DNA of 64,000 nucleotides from Crocinitomicaceae bacterium (lineage in GTDB: Bacteria; Bacteroidota; Bacteroidia; Flavobacteriales_G; Salibacteraceae), in contig PAVO01000030.1 in the NCBI GenBank assembly GCA_002713215.1, positions 1 through 64,000 of the forward strand, given 5' to 3'. Positions 33,053 to 40,847 of this stretch are shown here, piece by piece. Numbering within the stretch: the first letter of the stretch is position 1; every line of letters starts with the position of its first letter. The notes beneath the pieces are model-generated. The model did not search any database. It was not told where the DNA came from and saw nothing but the letters and a program-made list of their open reading frames with translations. The position numbers and the translations under genes were made by a program.

Positions 33053-33093
33053 GTTGTTTCCCCTGTAGTGACATGATGATTTTCAGTAAGACC

Positions 33094-33134
33094 ATATTAC
33101 CACAGAGGGACACAAAAACAACACTTTTGTTGTT
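33094..33134 (-). promoter_or_regulatory. palindromic promoter, CTTT core
   Basis: Palindrome at 33117-33134; -10 TAATAT at 33094-33099 after TGG. Drives 33052-32501. Confidence 0.85.
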
Positions 33135-33347
33135 TTATTTTTTAGAGTTAGACAAATACCAATTTAGCCCAGATTCAGTAAAATAGAACTCACCATTCCC
33201 CGTATCTTCGACAATTCCTGCCTTTAACAATTTCTTTCGGGATGCGATTCGCCAATAGGGTGGGTAGTTGGCACCATACTTTGCTCGACGCTCAAACATC
33301 TCGCGACATAAAGCAAGAAGGTGATGGGTCGGTTTTAATTCCGCCAT
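33135..33347 (-). CDS. small winged-helix-like protein (70 aa)
   Basis: Helices followed by KLLKAGIVEDTGNGEFYFTESGLNWY, an outline like the recognition helix and wing of small winged-helix proteins. Overlaps the end of 33335-33448. DNA binding is inferred only. Confidence 0.6.
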   Translation of the reverse strand: MAELKPTHHLLALCREMFERRAKYGANYPPYWRIASRKKLLKAGIVEDTGNGEFYFTESGLNWYLSNSKK

Positions 33348-33448
33348 GAGGGTTTGTACTCTTTCGCTACCGAGTTGCGCAGTGTGTTGAATTCGACTTG
33401 GTGTCGGCGTTGGCGCAACTTTTTACGCTTCTGACTAATTTTCGCCAT
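33335..33448 (-). CDS. very basic small protein (37 aa)
   Basis: The start follows a leader variant, CAGGGGTAACC. The product is strongly basic (MAKISQKRKKLRQRRHQ), so nucleic-acid or ribosome binding is plausible. Heads a two-gene unit with 33135-33347. Confidence 0.65.
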   Translation of the reverse strand: MAKISQKRKKLRQRRHQVEFNTLRNSVAKEYKPSWRN

Positions 33449-33485
33449 GGTTACCCCTGTTGTGTTGTGTAATTTCAATTTCCGT

Positions 33486-33526
33486 ATGCTACCACACTGA
33501 TTTATAAAAACAACATTAATGTTGTT
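33486..33526 (-). promoter_or_regulatory. palindromic promoter, TTAA core
   Basis: Fully symmetric palindrome at 33509-33526; -10 TAGCAT at 33486-33491 after TGG. Drives 33448-33135. Confidence 0.85.
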
Positions 33527-33587
33527 ATGTGAGCGCATTTAATATAGACTTAGCTCATCAACACTGTACGTATAACACGGAGAATAT

Positions 33588-34256
33588 ATGGACCACAAGC
33601 AAGTGGTGATCGACGGTGAACATATCGCTCTGAGTCGATTAGAGGCACACTGTCGTGAATTTGTCGGAGAATTATTGCCGGCCGATGTCGCGCATGACAT
33701 CACGCACATTGAGCGTGTAGTGAAAGTGGCGAAGCAATTGGCTGAAGAGGAAGGTGCAAATATTTGGGTTGTGCTGGCCGGTGCATGGTTACATGACTGT
33801 GTTTCGGTACCAAAGAACCACCCAGACCGCCCTCGGGCTTCTCAGATGGCCGCAGATAAGGCGATTGAATTCCTTCGTACACTTAGCTTTTTTCCAGCGC
33901 GTTACCTGGACGATGTGGCACATGCCATCGTTGCACATAGCTTTAGTGCGAACGTTAAGCCGGAGACGGTAGAGGCGCAGATTGTTCAAGATGCCGACCG
34001 AATGGATGCTATTGGGGCGATAGGTGTTGCCCGGTGTATGAAAGTAGGCGGAAGATTAGACCGCCCCCTTTATCATTCTGAGGATCCGTTCTGTGAAGAC
34101 AGAGAGCCAGAGGATTTAAAGTACACCCTCGATCATTTCTATGTGAAGCTGTTGAATATAGCTCAAAGTATGGGGACTGAAGCTGCGAAACGAGAAGCTC
34201 AGCGACGAACGGAATACATGAAAGGGTTCTTGAAACAGTTAGCCACAGAGTTGTAA
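33588..34256 (+). CDS. HD-domain phosphohydrolase
   Basis: 222 aa with the HD signature: H at 40 (DITHIERV), HD at 69-70 (WLHD), H at 117 (AHSF) and D at about 137 (QDADRMDAIGAIG). This matches the YedJ/YpgQ-type HD hydrolase family, which removes phosphate from nucleotides in a metal-dependent manner. Length agrees with the family. CGGAGAATAT precedes the ATG. It is followed by the zinc-ribbon gene 34266 with AAGGAGG, so both form a plus-strand operon. It could affect nucleotide pools; the substrate is unknown. Confidence 0.85.
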   Translation: MDHKQVVIDGEHIALSRLEAHCREFVGELLPADVAHDITHIERVVKVAKQLAEEEGANIWVVLAGAWLHDCVSVPKNHPDRPRASQMAADKAIEFLRTLSFFPARYLDDVAHAIVAHSFSANVKPETVEAQIVQDADRMDAIGAIGVARCMKVGGRLDRPLYHSEDPFCEDREPEDLKYTLDHFYVKLLNIAQSMGTEAAKREAQRRTEYMKGFLKQLATEL

Positions 34257-34265
34257 GGAGGTCCC

Positions 34266-34616
34266 ATGGAAGGGGAGAAGACTGAATCTGGGTTGTCTAA
34301 AGAGGCTGAGTCACGACTTTATAACCAGCTTGTAAGGCTGGGTGACATGATGGGGGATGGTTTGCATTTGGAGCCTGGCGGTCGCTGGATAAGTAGAGAT
34401 TACCGTAAAGTTGCCAAAGCATTAGGTTTATTAAAGGAAACCCCTATGCAAAAAGCAGCAAAAAGCCAGCGTAGAGATGCCATAGATGAGCGTATGATAC
34501 AGCGAGTCAAAGAAGTGTCTTGTCAGAAATGCGGTGGAGAGCTTAAGCAGACCAGAAAAGGCTCTAAGCGTGCGAAGTGCACAAAATGCCCAGCAAAATT
34601 TCAACTGTTAAAGTAA
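34266..34616 (+). CDS. zinc-ribbon protein (116 aa)
   Basis: The C-terminus holds CQKCGG and CTKCPAKF, about 20 residues apart, in a basic context. AAGGAGG lies before the ATG. Translated behind the HD hydrolase. The N-terminal half is helical. Probably nucleic-acid binding. Confidence 0.7.
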   Translation: MEGEKTESGLSKEAESRLYNQLVRLGDMMGDGLHLEPGGRWISRDYRKVAKALGLLKETPMQKAAKSQRRDAIDERMIQRVKEVSCQKCGGELKQTRKGSKRAKCTKCPAKFQLLK

Positions 34617-34637
34617 CACGGCAATGATTTTTATGCA

Positions 34638-34660
34638 CCTCGCTTCGGCGGGGTTTTTTG
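34638..34660 (+). terminator. terminator of 33588-34616 operon
   Basis: CCTCGC/GCGGGG stem with a TTCG tetraloop followed by UUUUUU. Confidence 0.85.
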
Positions 34661-34744
34661 TATCCACGACAACAAAATTGATGTATTATTGATTAACAAA
34701 ATATATGTGTAACCCCATGGTTGGGGACAAAAGGAGCAAAGGAT

Positions 34745-35368
34745 ATGCGATTACACTTAGTGCCAAAGATTTTTAATAAATACGCTGATGTGACTGCGGA
34801 ACTTGTTAGTGTAGAAGTCCCAGAGATAAGACTGACTCTGGTTGCAGGAATAGACATCGTAACCCGTCGACCATACCCCAATAAAGCGTACCACGTTGCC
34901 TGTCGCAAGAAAGGCCGTAAGGCCATCACCGGCTTATTTGTCGATGTTGAAGAGCATCTGGCTAATTTCACTGTCTCGACTACATGGAAAGTAAATAAAA
35001 AAGACACCCTGGTGCACAAGGTTATTTATACGGTCGCTGATCGCGACTATGGCGCGGTAACGGATGATCACGTGCTTATCAATGGTTTTCGTAGTTTTCA
35101 GTGCAGATCTATTGGCAGACTCGAAGTTGAGGCGCCGGTACATACCCAGCCACGCATGGATGTGATCTTTGATGGAGGGACACATTCACGTGGTGATAGT
35201 GTCGATATCGTAGATTATTACTCATCAACAGGTATGTTGATTGAGCGACATGAGCGCATTACTGTTCCGACAATTGAAGTTGAACGTCTAAGCGACCATA
35301 TGGGGATACATCACGATCGCATGCCCGAAGATAGTGATGCGTTTATCGTAGACCCCGCTGATGCGTAG
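34745..35368 (+). CDS. hypothetical protein (207 aa)
   Basis: Soluble beta-rich protein ending in an acidic tail. AAAGGAGCAAAGG lies before the chosen ATG. Its end overlaps the tail of 35343-36029 by 26 bp in convergent orientation. No family recognised. Confidence 0.7.
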   Translation: MRLHLVPKIFNKYADVTAELVSVEVPEIRLTLVAGIDIVTRRPYPNKAYHVACRKKGRKAITGLFVDVEEHLANFTVSTTWKVNKKDTLVHKVIYTVADRDYGAVTDDHVLINGFRSFQCRSIGRLEVEAPVHTQPRMDVIFDGGTHSRGDSVDIVDYYSSTGMLIERHERITVPTIEVERLSDHMGIHHDRMPEDSDAFIVDPADA

Positions 35369-36029
35369 TGCATCGGTTTTGATCGCTCATGTACGGGAAG
35401 TGGTGATCAATTTCTGATGCAGGTTTGGTGCAGCCGTCATGTGAGCATGTAAGGATCATGCCCTGCGTGTCGGTTGCACGTTCAAGCAAGGTACGCTCAT
35501 AGTTGCACTCTTCGTCAAAGTGCCAAATGTAACACTCGTTATCCTGTAAAGGACTTCCTTCCCAACGTGGAGCATTGTCGTAATTAGACTTATATTGCTC
35601 AGTAAGCGCACTGACGGCTTCTGTGAGAGCGTTTATTGCCTTCGTATCGTCGCCATACTCGAACGCCCCCATAAACAAACCAACCGCAAGGCCATTTTGC
35701 TCAACGCGATGGCGGGTAAAGTCGTTCATTCGAATAACGTCACCCTGAGAGTAAGAAATGGGCGTCTCGCCTTCTGCAAAGAGCACACCAGTGCTATCAG
35801 AGAGGATCAGAAAGTAAACGTCACCCTTATTGTCCACATGCCAGCCAATATCACCAGTCCAGCCATATAACTCCGGTTTTTGCGTATTCTGGGTGCCAAT
35901 AACACGGTCGTCATCGTCTAGATCGACTCTGGCTCGAAGGGAATCACAGATTTGGGTTACATTGGGATGTGTCGACACCGACTCTGGCACGAAAATTTCA
36001 GAAATTAGTTCAATTGCAGGACGCATCAT
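35343..36029 (-). CDS. jelly-roll oxygenase-like protein with zinc-binding tail (228 aa)
   Basis: GWHVDNKG...YFLILS and GDVIRMNDFTRHRV place an H-x-D and a distal H as in 2-oxoglutarate/Fe(II)-dependent oxygenases or cupins. The last 50 residues contain CYIWHFDEEC, CSHDGC and HH, a likely separate metal site. GGAGTGAT precedes the start. It lies 23 bp behind 36053-36604. The oxygenase assignment rests on motif spacing only. Confidence 0.6.
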   Translation of the reverse strand: MMRPAIELISEIFVPESVSTHPNVTQICDSLRARVDLDDDDRVIGTQNTQKPELYGWTGDIGWHVDNKGDVYFLILSDSTGVLFAEGETPISYSQGDVIRMNDFTRHRVEQNGLAVGLFMGAFEYGDDTKAINALTEAVSALTEQYKSNYDNAPRWEGSPLQDNECYIWHFDEECNYERTLLERATDTQGMILTCSHDGCTKPASEIDHHFPYMSDQNRCTTHQRGLR

Positions 36030-36052
36030 TTATCACTCCAGCCAGCTGCGCG

Positions 36053-36604
36053 TTAGCACGCAGCCACGTTTCGAGTGAACGTTGCGATAAGGGCACTATC
36101 TTTGCCTCTTTCGTCAAATGACAAATCAGGTTTCATGCTCGCCATTTTGCCGTGCTTGCCGTATACCTCTTTGGATTGAATGTATTCCATGTAGTGAGAT
36201 ACTAGGTCTTCTGATTCACACTCGCCAAGGGTGAATTGGTACTTCTTGTCAAAGTAAACAACAATGCGTTTGTGTGTTTCAAAGTGGATAAATCTCAACT
36301 GATTACACGGTGATGCTTTGAACTGTTTGAATAATTCGTCGATCGGTAATTTAACCAGTGCAGACTGTTCACTGCGGAATTTATCAATAATGATTTTAGA
36401 TAAGGCTAACAAACCCGACCCCATTAATGCGGTGATCAGATTGACCTCATAAAATGACTTGCCCAACATATAAAAAGCAATAATTAGTAATGCAGATGGT
36501 AAAAGGATTTTACCTATCTCGTAGGTGAGCGCACCAAAATCTCGGGCGCCATTTAATCCTAATAGTGTTCTGATTGTAAGAGTAATAGCTTCGCGTGCAG
36601 TCAT
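36053..36604 (-). CDS. membrane protein with soluble C-terminus (183 aa)
   Basis: Two hydrophobic helices (about residues 33-47 and 54-70) precede a soluble domain of some 110 residues. Conserved leader at the chosen ATG. Heads an operon with the oxygenase-like gene. Confidence 0.7.
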   Translation of the reverse strand: MTAREAITLTIRTLLGLNGARDFGALTYEIGKILLPSALLIIAFYMLGKSFYEVNLITALMGSGLLALSKIIIDKFRSEQSALVKLPIDELFKQFKASPCNQLRFIHFETHKRIVVYFDKKYQFTLGECESEDLVSHYMEYIQSKEVYGKHGKMASMKPDLSFDERGKDSALIATFTRNVAAC

Positions 36605-36644
36605 ATTGTTTCCCCTGTGAATAATATGCCGTTTCAATATGTAC

Positions 36645-36685
36645 ATATTACCACAATGGGGAATTAACACAACAAATATGTTGTT
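36645..36685 (-). promoter_or_regulatory. palindromic promoter, AATA core
   Basis: Palindrome at 36668-36685 with first base C; -10 TAATAT at 36645-36650 after TGG. Drives 36604-35343. Confidence 0.8.
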
Positions 36686-36868
36686 TTATTTGCGTGTCTT
36701 TTCTTCTAATGGGCGATAAATGGCTTGATAGAACCGAGATCCCATCGTACCGGAATTGATAGCGATTCCACCAGTCGGAAACCAACCGTCACGGGTTTTC
36801 TTTTTCATGTTTTCGCGCACATCACGGGCATCCATCCCTTCAACAATGTCATACTCAACGTTACTCAT
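36686..36868 (-). CDS. DUF1737-like small protein (60 aa)
   Basis: VEYDIVEG..ENMKKKTRDGWFPTGGIAI...FYQAIYRP fits the DUF1737 outline (helix, then GW-P-GG, then YQA). The ATG overlaps the previous stop (TAATG). Function of the family is unknown. Confidence 0.7.
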   Translation of the reverse strand: MSNVEYDIVEGMDARDVRENMKKKTRDGWFPTGGIAINSGTMGSRFYQAIYRPLEEKTRK

Positions 36869-37478
36869 TAGCTGCACGCGGCATCGTGTACCACGCCTCC
36901 TTTTCTTCTTCTGTTATCAATCCACCAAATTCGACATGCCACTGTAATGCATAGATGCGGTCTTGTAGGCGTTCGCTATCGAGCCAGCTCATATCGAAGA
37001 CGTCTTCAATGGTGAGGTCGTTTCGCTTATCGATGATTTCTCGCCATATCAAATTCGTATCGAATTCGTACCTCGGTAGAAAACGATAGCGTTCGAGAAA
37101 ATCCTCAATGATACCTGGGTATGCAGATTCAAGTGCTTCAGCAGCCTCTCGTTTCTCGCGTCGATTTGCACGGTTACGCAGCTTCCGGTCAATCGCCTCG
37201 TGTTCAGGGTGTTGGCTGTAATGCCTTCTGAGCTGATTGTAACTACCAGCAGGAGTTTCTACTGTGCCGTCCTTAATATCGGCCTGTAGTTTCTTCCAGA
37301 GCTTAACCTGATGGCGTTTTGGTACACGAATTGAGTCAGGAATAGATGTCAGGTGACCGGAACACTCAGAACACACATCTGTAATGTTGGTGTTCTTGGC
37401 GTCGCTTGTAAACTTGCCCGGGTACTTTAATCGACATGGAAAACAGACTCTGTTTTTGCCGCCGCTTCGTTTTGACAT
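36861..37478 (-). CDS. zinc-ribbon protein with basic helical body (205 aa)
   Basis: CFPCRLKY and CSECSGH form an N-terminal zinc ribbon, followed by a basic helical region (RKLRNRANRREKREAAEALE) and an acidic end. CAAGGTGC precedes the ATG. Heads a two-gene operon. Nucleic-acid binding is likely. Confidence 0.7.
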   Translation of the reverse strand: MSKRSGGKNRVCFPCRLKYPGKFTSDAKNTNITDVCSECSGHLTSIPDSIRVPKRHQVKLWKKLQADIKDGTVETPAGSYNQLRRHYSQHPEHEAIDRKLRNRANRREKREAAEALESAYPGIIEDFLERYRFLPRYEFDTNLIWREIIDKRNDLTIEDVFDMSWLDSERLQDRIYALQWHVEFGGLITEEEKEAWYTMPRAANE

Positions 37479-37536
37479 GATTGCACCTTGTATTCTTATT
37501 GTGGCGGTGATGACCGACCATCAAATGTTAATCACC

Positions 37537-37578
37537 ACTTTACCAAGAATAACGCCTTAAAACAACATTTTTGTTGTT
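37537..37578 (-). promoter_or_regulatory. palindromic promoter, TTTT core
   Basis: Palindrome at 37561-37578; -10 TAAAGT at 37537-37542 after TGG is weaker than elsewhere. Drives 37478-36686. Confidence 0.75.
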
Positions 37579-37580
37579 AT

Positions 37581-37952
37581 TTAATCGAAGAATTCAACAG
37601 CACCAGAAACGACAGTGCGGACGCCTTGATGATCGGGGCCGGTAATGACGTTCTTTTGTTCCATGGTCTCGACGATTTGTGCAGCATGGTTGTAGCCTAT
37701 ACGGAATTTACGCTGAATGCCTGAAATAGATACGCGGTTTTCTTCTCGAACAAACGTAACGGCCTGATCGTAAAATTCCGGAAAGTAACAACCTTCCTGT
37801 ATTTGCTTGGCAAGCTCTCGTGCGCGAGATTCTGTCAGAACAACGGGAAGTTCAACGCCCATCTCTCTGCTAAATACACTGAGCACAACTTTACCTTCAG
37901 AATTGGCTACATTGAGTTTATTACCGTGGTTTTCTTCACATTTAAAAGTCAT
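37581..37952 (-). CDS. stand-alone FtsK-gamma domain protein (123 aa)
   Basis: The C-terminal 60 residues read YDQAVTFVREENRVSISGIQ and on to RKFRIGYNHAAQIVE, with ETMEQKNVI after. This is the winged-helix gamma domain of FtsK/SpoIIIE translocases, which reads KOPS-type octamers and contacts XerD. There is no ATPase motor here; the N-terminal part is a short beta region. GGAGCCCGC precedes the chosen ATG; a GTG start at 37997 is possible. It could mark or read chromosome-orientation signals on this replicon. Confidence 0.75.
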   Translation of the reverse strand: MTFKCEENHGNKLNVANSEGKVVLSVFSREMGVELPVVLTESRARELAKQIQEGCYFPEFYDQAVTFVREENRVSISGIQRKFRIGYNHAAQIVETMEQKNVITGPDHQGVRTVVSGAVEFFD

Positions 37953-38011
37953 ATGCGGGCTCCATGCTGCATAGTTTAGATTGTTGGGGTATTTCACCCC
38001 GGGGTTGAAAG

Positions 38012-38632
38012 TTAATTTGCGGTATCCTCACTCAGCTCGGCACCTTCTTGGCGTTTAGCATCATTAACGAGTGCATCCCATTCTTGTTTGCTGATCTGAT
38101 GAACACCTGGTGTTTTCATAGACCATTTATCGGCGCCATTCTTGATGGTGTATCCCATGCCAGTGTACTCTTTCACATAATGCGAAATATCTGGCGCGAT
38201 AAATCCATATAGATTGTGCTTCGCCCGATAGAGTAAGCTACAAGGTCCTGCTGGGTTGCCAAGCATCGTGCTACCTGATATGTCTTGTTTTTCATAGGTG
38301 AGCAGCAAGGGGATGCCGGTTGCTTCCTGTATAATGTCTGTTTCACTAGGTAACGTGATGAGTGATTCGATTTCTCTATGCGCTTTTGTCCCCAGCTTTG
38401 GGCGACTCAGGCCGCTTCTACGTGGTTTGGTCCAGCCATTTGGAACCTGACCATCAAATAGTAAGCCACTGACGTGTAAACCTGGAATGTCAGAAATAAA
38501 AAATTTTGATGCGCCGTACTTCTCGGCAAAAATTTTAGCCGCTTCTACAAGAGTTTCGAGTTGAGATAGATGGTGTTTGATTGCGTCGAGTACAGGTCCA
38601 TCTGTGACGCGATAATAAGCGTTTACGTTCAT
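38012..38632 (-). CDS. hypothetical protein, paralogue of 12763-13404 (206 aa)
   Basis: Shares GWTKPRR-G-SR-K-GTKAH and GADKWSMKTPG with 12763-13404. The ATG behind AAGGATGAAT was chosen by analogy with the paralogue, six bases inside the longest frame. It precedes the FtsK-gamma gene in one operon. Function unknown. Confidence 0.75.
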   Translation of the reverse strand: MNVNAYYRVTDGPVLDAIKHHLSQLETLVEAAKIFAEKYGASKFFISDIPGLHVSGLLFDGQVPNGWTKPRRSGLSRPKLGTKAHREIESLITLPSETDIIQEATGIPLLLTYEKQDISGSTMLGNPAGPCSLLYRAKHNLYGFIAPDISHYVKEYTGMGYTIKNGADKWSMKTPGVHQISKQEWDALVNDAKRQEGAELSEDTAN

Positions 38633-38717
38633 ATTCATCCTTGAATTTGCATGTTGCTAGTGTGAATCTTACCACAACATATTTGCTGTTTAAATGAATT
38701 TTGAACAATTAGAGGGT

Positions 38718-38746
38718 GTCGTACAGGGCAGGGGACCCTGAACGAC
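38718..38746 (-). terminator. hairpin with UCCCCUG loop
   Basis: Stem 38718-38728/38736-38746 (ten of eleven pairs), loop UCCCCUG. It ends the 39616-38764 operon; the following sequence has little U. Confidence 0.75.
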
Positions 38747-38763
38747 GTAAATGGTAAAGCTGA

Positions 38764-39093
38764 CTAATACTCTTCTGTGTAACATTCGCCAACGGTAATG
38801 TCCCCAGCCATAAGCAGGTAATGCATTCTAAGGCCTGCATCGTCACCGACAGGGAACGGCTCTGAACCATTACCAATGATGGAAAGTTCAACTGGCTTGC
38901 CATCTATGATGGCCCAGTGCTTTGCGTCATCCTGATCAGGGTATGGCGCACATTGTTGCGCCAGAACGGGGCGCCATTGATTATCTTCGCCGGCGCGGAA
39001 AATCTGATAAGGCTGTGCATTGAGTTTTTGTTGGTACTCTGCATCTCTATCGAAGCGTTTTATTTTCGCTTCCGGACTTAATTCTGTCGGCAT
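38764..39093 (-). CDS. hypothetical protein (109 aa)
   Basis: Soluble acidic protein. TAGGAGCGC lies before the ATG. Third gene of a tight operon. No family recognised. Confidence 0.7.
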   Translation of the reverse strand: MPTELSPEAKIKRFDRDAEYQQKLNAQPYQIFRAGEDNQWRPVLAQQCAPYPDQDDAKHWAIIDGKPVELSIIGNGSEPFPVGDDAGLRMHYLLMAGDITVGECYTEEY

Positions 39094-39102
39094 GTTGCGC
39101 TC

Positions 39103-39381
39103 CTATGCGTGATAGTAACCCGTTTCAGGTTCGAATCGACGTAACGGTTGGTAGACCAAAGTAAAACCTTTTTCGGCCATCGCATCGTCATCTTCTAGCT
39201 CAGAGTCAGTTAACGCGAACAGCTCTTCTAAGATGTCGTCATCGTCACCGTACCCTTCAAAACCATCATCCTCACGGGCGATGATATAAAGTGCATCGGT
39301 TTCATCATGCACTAGCCAGTGCGCATTCATCACTTCAGGTAATTCGAAGTGTTCGCCTTTATCGTTATCATATGGTCCCAT
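39103..39381 (-). CDS. hypothetical very acidic protein (92 aa)
   Basis: Asp/Glu-rich (YGDDDDILEELF, ELEDDDAMAE). CAGGGGTAAAATC precedes the ATG. Sits 4 bp behind 39386-39616. Might mimic nucleic acid, but this is only composition. Confidence 0.7.
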   Translation of the reverse strand: MGPYDNDKGEHFELPEVMNAHWLVHDETDALYIIAREDDGFEGYGDDDDILEELFALTDSELEDDDAMAEKGFTLVYQPLRRFEPETGYYHA

Positions 39382-39385
39382 GATT

Positions 39386-39616
39386 TTACCCCTGTTTAAG
39401 TGCTTTGATTCTATTGGTTAACTGAACTGCCGGTATAGTGAATAATGCAATGCCAGCAAGTAATATCACAAAATACCATGGGTCACTATTTTCCACCCAT
39501 TGTAATATTGCGAACATAAGTGCGCTAAACGCGCCAATTACAGCCAAAGGTATTGCCAAAATAAATACATTGGAAGGTTCTTCTTTCCAATTAAACAGAC
39601 GCTTTAGAATGGTCAT
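39386..39616 (-). CDS. two-helix membrane protein (76 aa)
   Basis: Two hydrophobic helices (about residues 18-40 and 48-65). GAGGCAAC lies before the ATG. First gene of a three-gene operon. Confidence 0.7.
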   Translation of the reverse strand: MTILKRLFNWKEEPSNVFILAIPLAVIGAFSALMFAILQWVENSDPWYFVILLAGIALFTIPAVQLTNRIKALKQG

Positions 39617-39654
39617 GTTGCCTCATGGATGTCGCGTTAAGTTATTATGTGTTA

Positions 39655-39695
39655 ATCATACCATAGGGAATCAGAAAAACAACATTTTTGTTGTG
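39655..39695 (-). promoter_or_regulatory. palindromic promoter, TTTT core
   Basis: Palindrome at 39678-39695 with last base G; -10 TATGAT at 39655-39660 after TGG. Drives 39616-38764. Confidence 0.8.
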
Positions 39696-39780
39696 ATTAT
39701 TTTTGCTACATTATTAAGAGTTGGCCTTTAATTTGCTATAGAAATATGAGTTGGATTTTTAATGTTGTAAAGGAATACAA

Positions 39781-40428
39781 ATGAGCATTTTAAAAAGTGT
39801 TATTGCGGGACTGTTTGTAGTAGGTTCCATGCAATCTGCGCACGCAGAGCTGGCACAGGGCGACTGGCTTGGTGAGAACGACGGTCAGGCTATTATCGAT
39901 ACGGAGCAAGGGCTCACCTGGTTGTCAAATACAGTGACAGTAGGTCAAAGTTACAACCAAGTTATGGAGCGTATCAGTAATGGTGATCTGGTTGGCTGGC
40001 GCGTGCCCACTGTAGAAGAATTAAACGCTATGCTATCAGAGAGTTTCAAAGGTGTATCTAATTTTTACACTGCTGGCTGGCTTGGTGGGGCAACCTTGGA
40101 TGAACGCGACCAGTTTCGAGAGTTGTTTTTCGGTGGCAGTACCGACGGTTACGAATATGGCATATTTGAGTACAACGACAAGCTGAGCTTTGTTGGTCAG
40201 TACATCGGGGGGCAGGTTGCCGGTATTACCTTTGCAAACGGCTCTCATGAAGGGACTCGCACTTCTGGTCGTGGTGATTCTGGTGTGTGGCTAGTATCAT
40301 CAACATCAGATGAGCTTTCTTTAGCTGGTGTGGATTATAACCTGAACGGTTTAACCGACGTTCCGGCGCCAGCAATTGCCGCCATCTCATTATTTGGCTT
40401 AATGCTGGTTAGACGCAAGACCGCATAA
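39781..40428 (+). CDS. secreted DUF1566-type protein with VPAP tail
   Basis: The signal peptide ends near A-H-A (about residue 22); the body has GLTWLSNT and GWRVPTVEEL. The tail is D-V-P-A-P-A, a hydrophobic helix and MLVRRKTA. AAAGGAATAC precedes the ATG. Plus strand, divergent from 39386-39616 with the palindrome between; own terminator. Confidence 0.8.
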   Translation: MSILKSVIAGLFVVGSMQSAHAELAQGDWLGENDGQAIIDTEQGLTWLSNTVTVGQSYNQVMERISNGDLVGWRVPTVEELNAMLSESFKGVSNFYTAGWLGGATLDERDQFRELFFGGSTDGYEYGIFEYNDKLSFVGQYIGGQVAGITFANGSHEGTRTSGRGDSGVWLVSSTSDELSLAGVDYNLNGLTDVPAPAIAAISLFGLMLVRRKTA

Positions 40429-40463
40429 CGCAAACCAATATAACAACGTCTTTCAATTGCATA

Positions 40464-40496
40464 TAAGCCTTGATACAGGGTATCAAGGCTTTTTTA
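40464..40496 (+). terminator. terminator of 39781-40428
   Basis: GCCTTGATA/TATCAAGGC stem with a CAGGG loop followed by UUUUUU. Confidence 0.9.
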
Positions 40497-40614
40497 TTGA
40501 AACAAATATCCGGCTCAGAAAATAACCCCTAGTTACACAAAAGATAAAGGGTAGTCTCTTTGTGCCTTTATCCTATCGTTGAAGAAGTTGAAATTTGCTA
40601 GAATATTTCATCTA

Positions 40615-40779
40615 TTATTCTAAAAATTCAATGCCGAAAATCGTGCAGAGAAAATTCACAATTAACAATAAAGTTACAGAACACAACCCTAATACACCAA
40701 GGGAAAAGAGAGCTGTAGATAATAAAGAGGCTTCTCCTTGCATGAAATGTTCTACTATTGTCATATTTTCTAATTCCAT
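40615..40779 (-). CDS. possible small membrane protein (54 aa)
   Basis: A 54-codon frame encodes an acidic N-terminus and one long hydrophobic helix (SLGVLGLCSVTLLLIVNFL). Its outline is like the single-helix subunits of membrane complexes. The upstream AGAAGCT is a weak site and no palindromic promoter precedes it, so support is modest. It occupies an otherwise empty stretch. Confidence 0.4.
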   Translation of the reverse strand: MELENMTIVEHFMQGEASLLSTALFSLGVLGLCSVTLLLIVNFLCTIFGIEFLE

Positions 40780-40847
40780 AGCTTCTATTTTGATTCAGCC
40801 TTAATGTTATGCACACAAAAGGTCAATAGCTTGCCTTTTGGGCCTTT

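Noticed and set aside
38673-38690. Further palindrome copy CACAACATATTTGCTGTT upstream of 38012-38632
   Set aside because: One arm is changed and the only -10-like sequence (TAAGAT) overlaps the palindrome, so the 17-18 bp spacing of the other copies is not met.
40595-40804. Plus-strand 69-codon frame
   Set aside because: No start context; the minus-strand frame at 40615-40779 encodes a more protein-like membrane helix.
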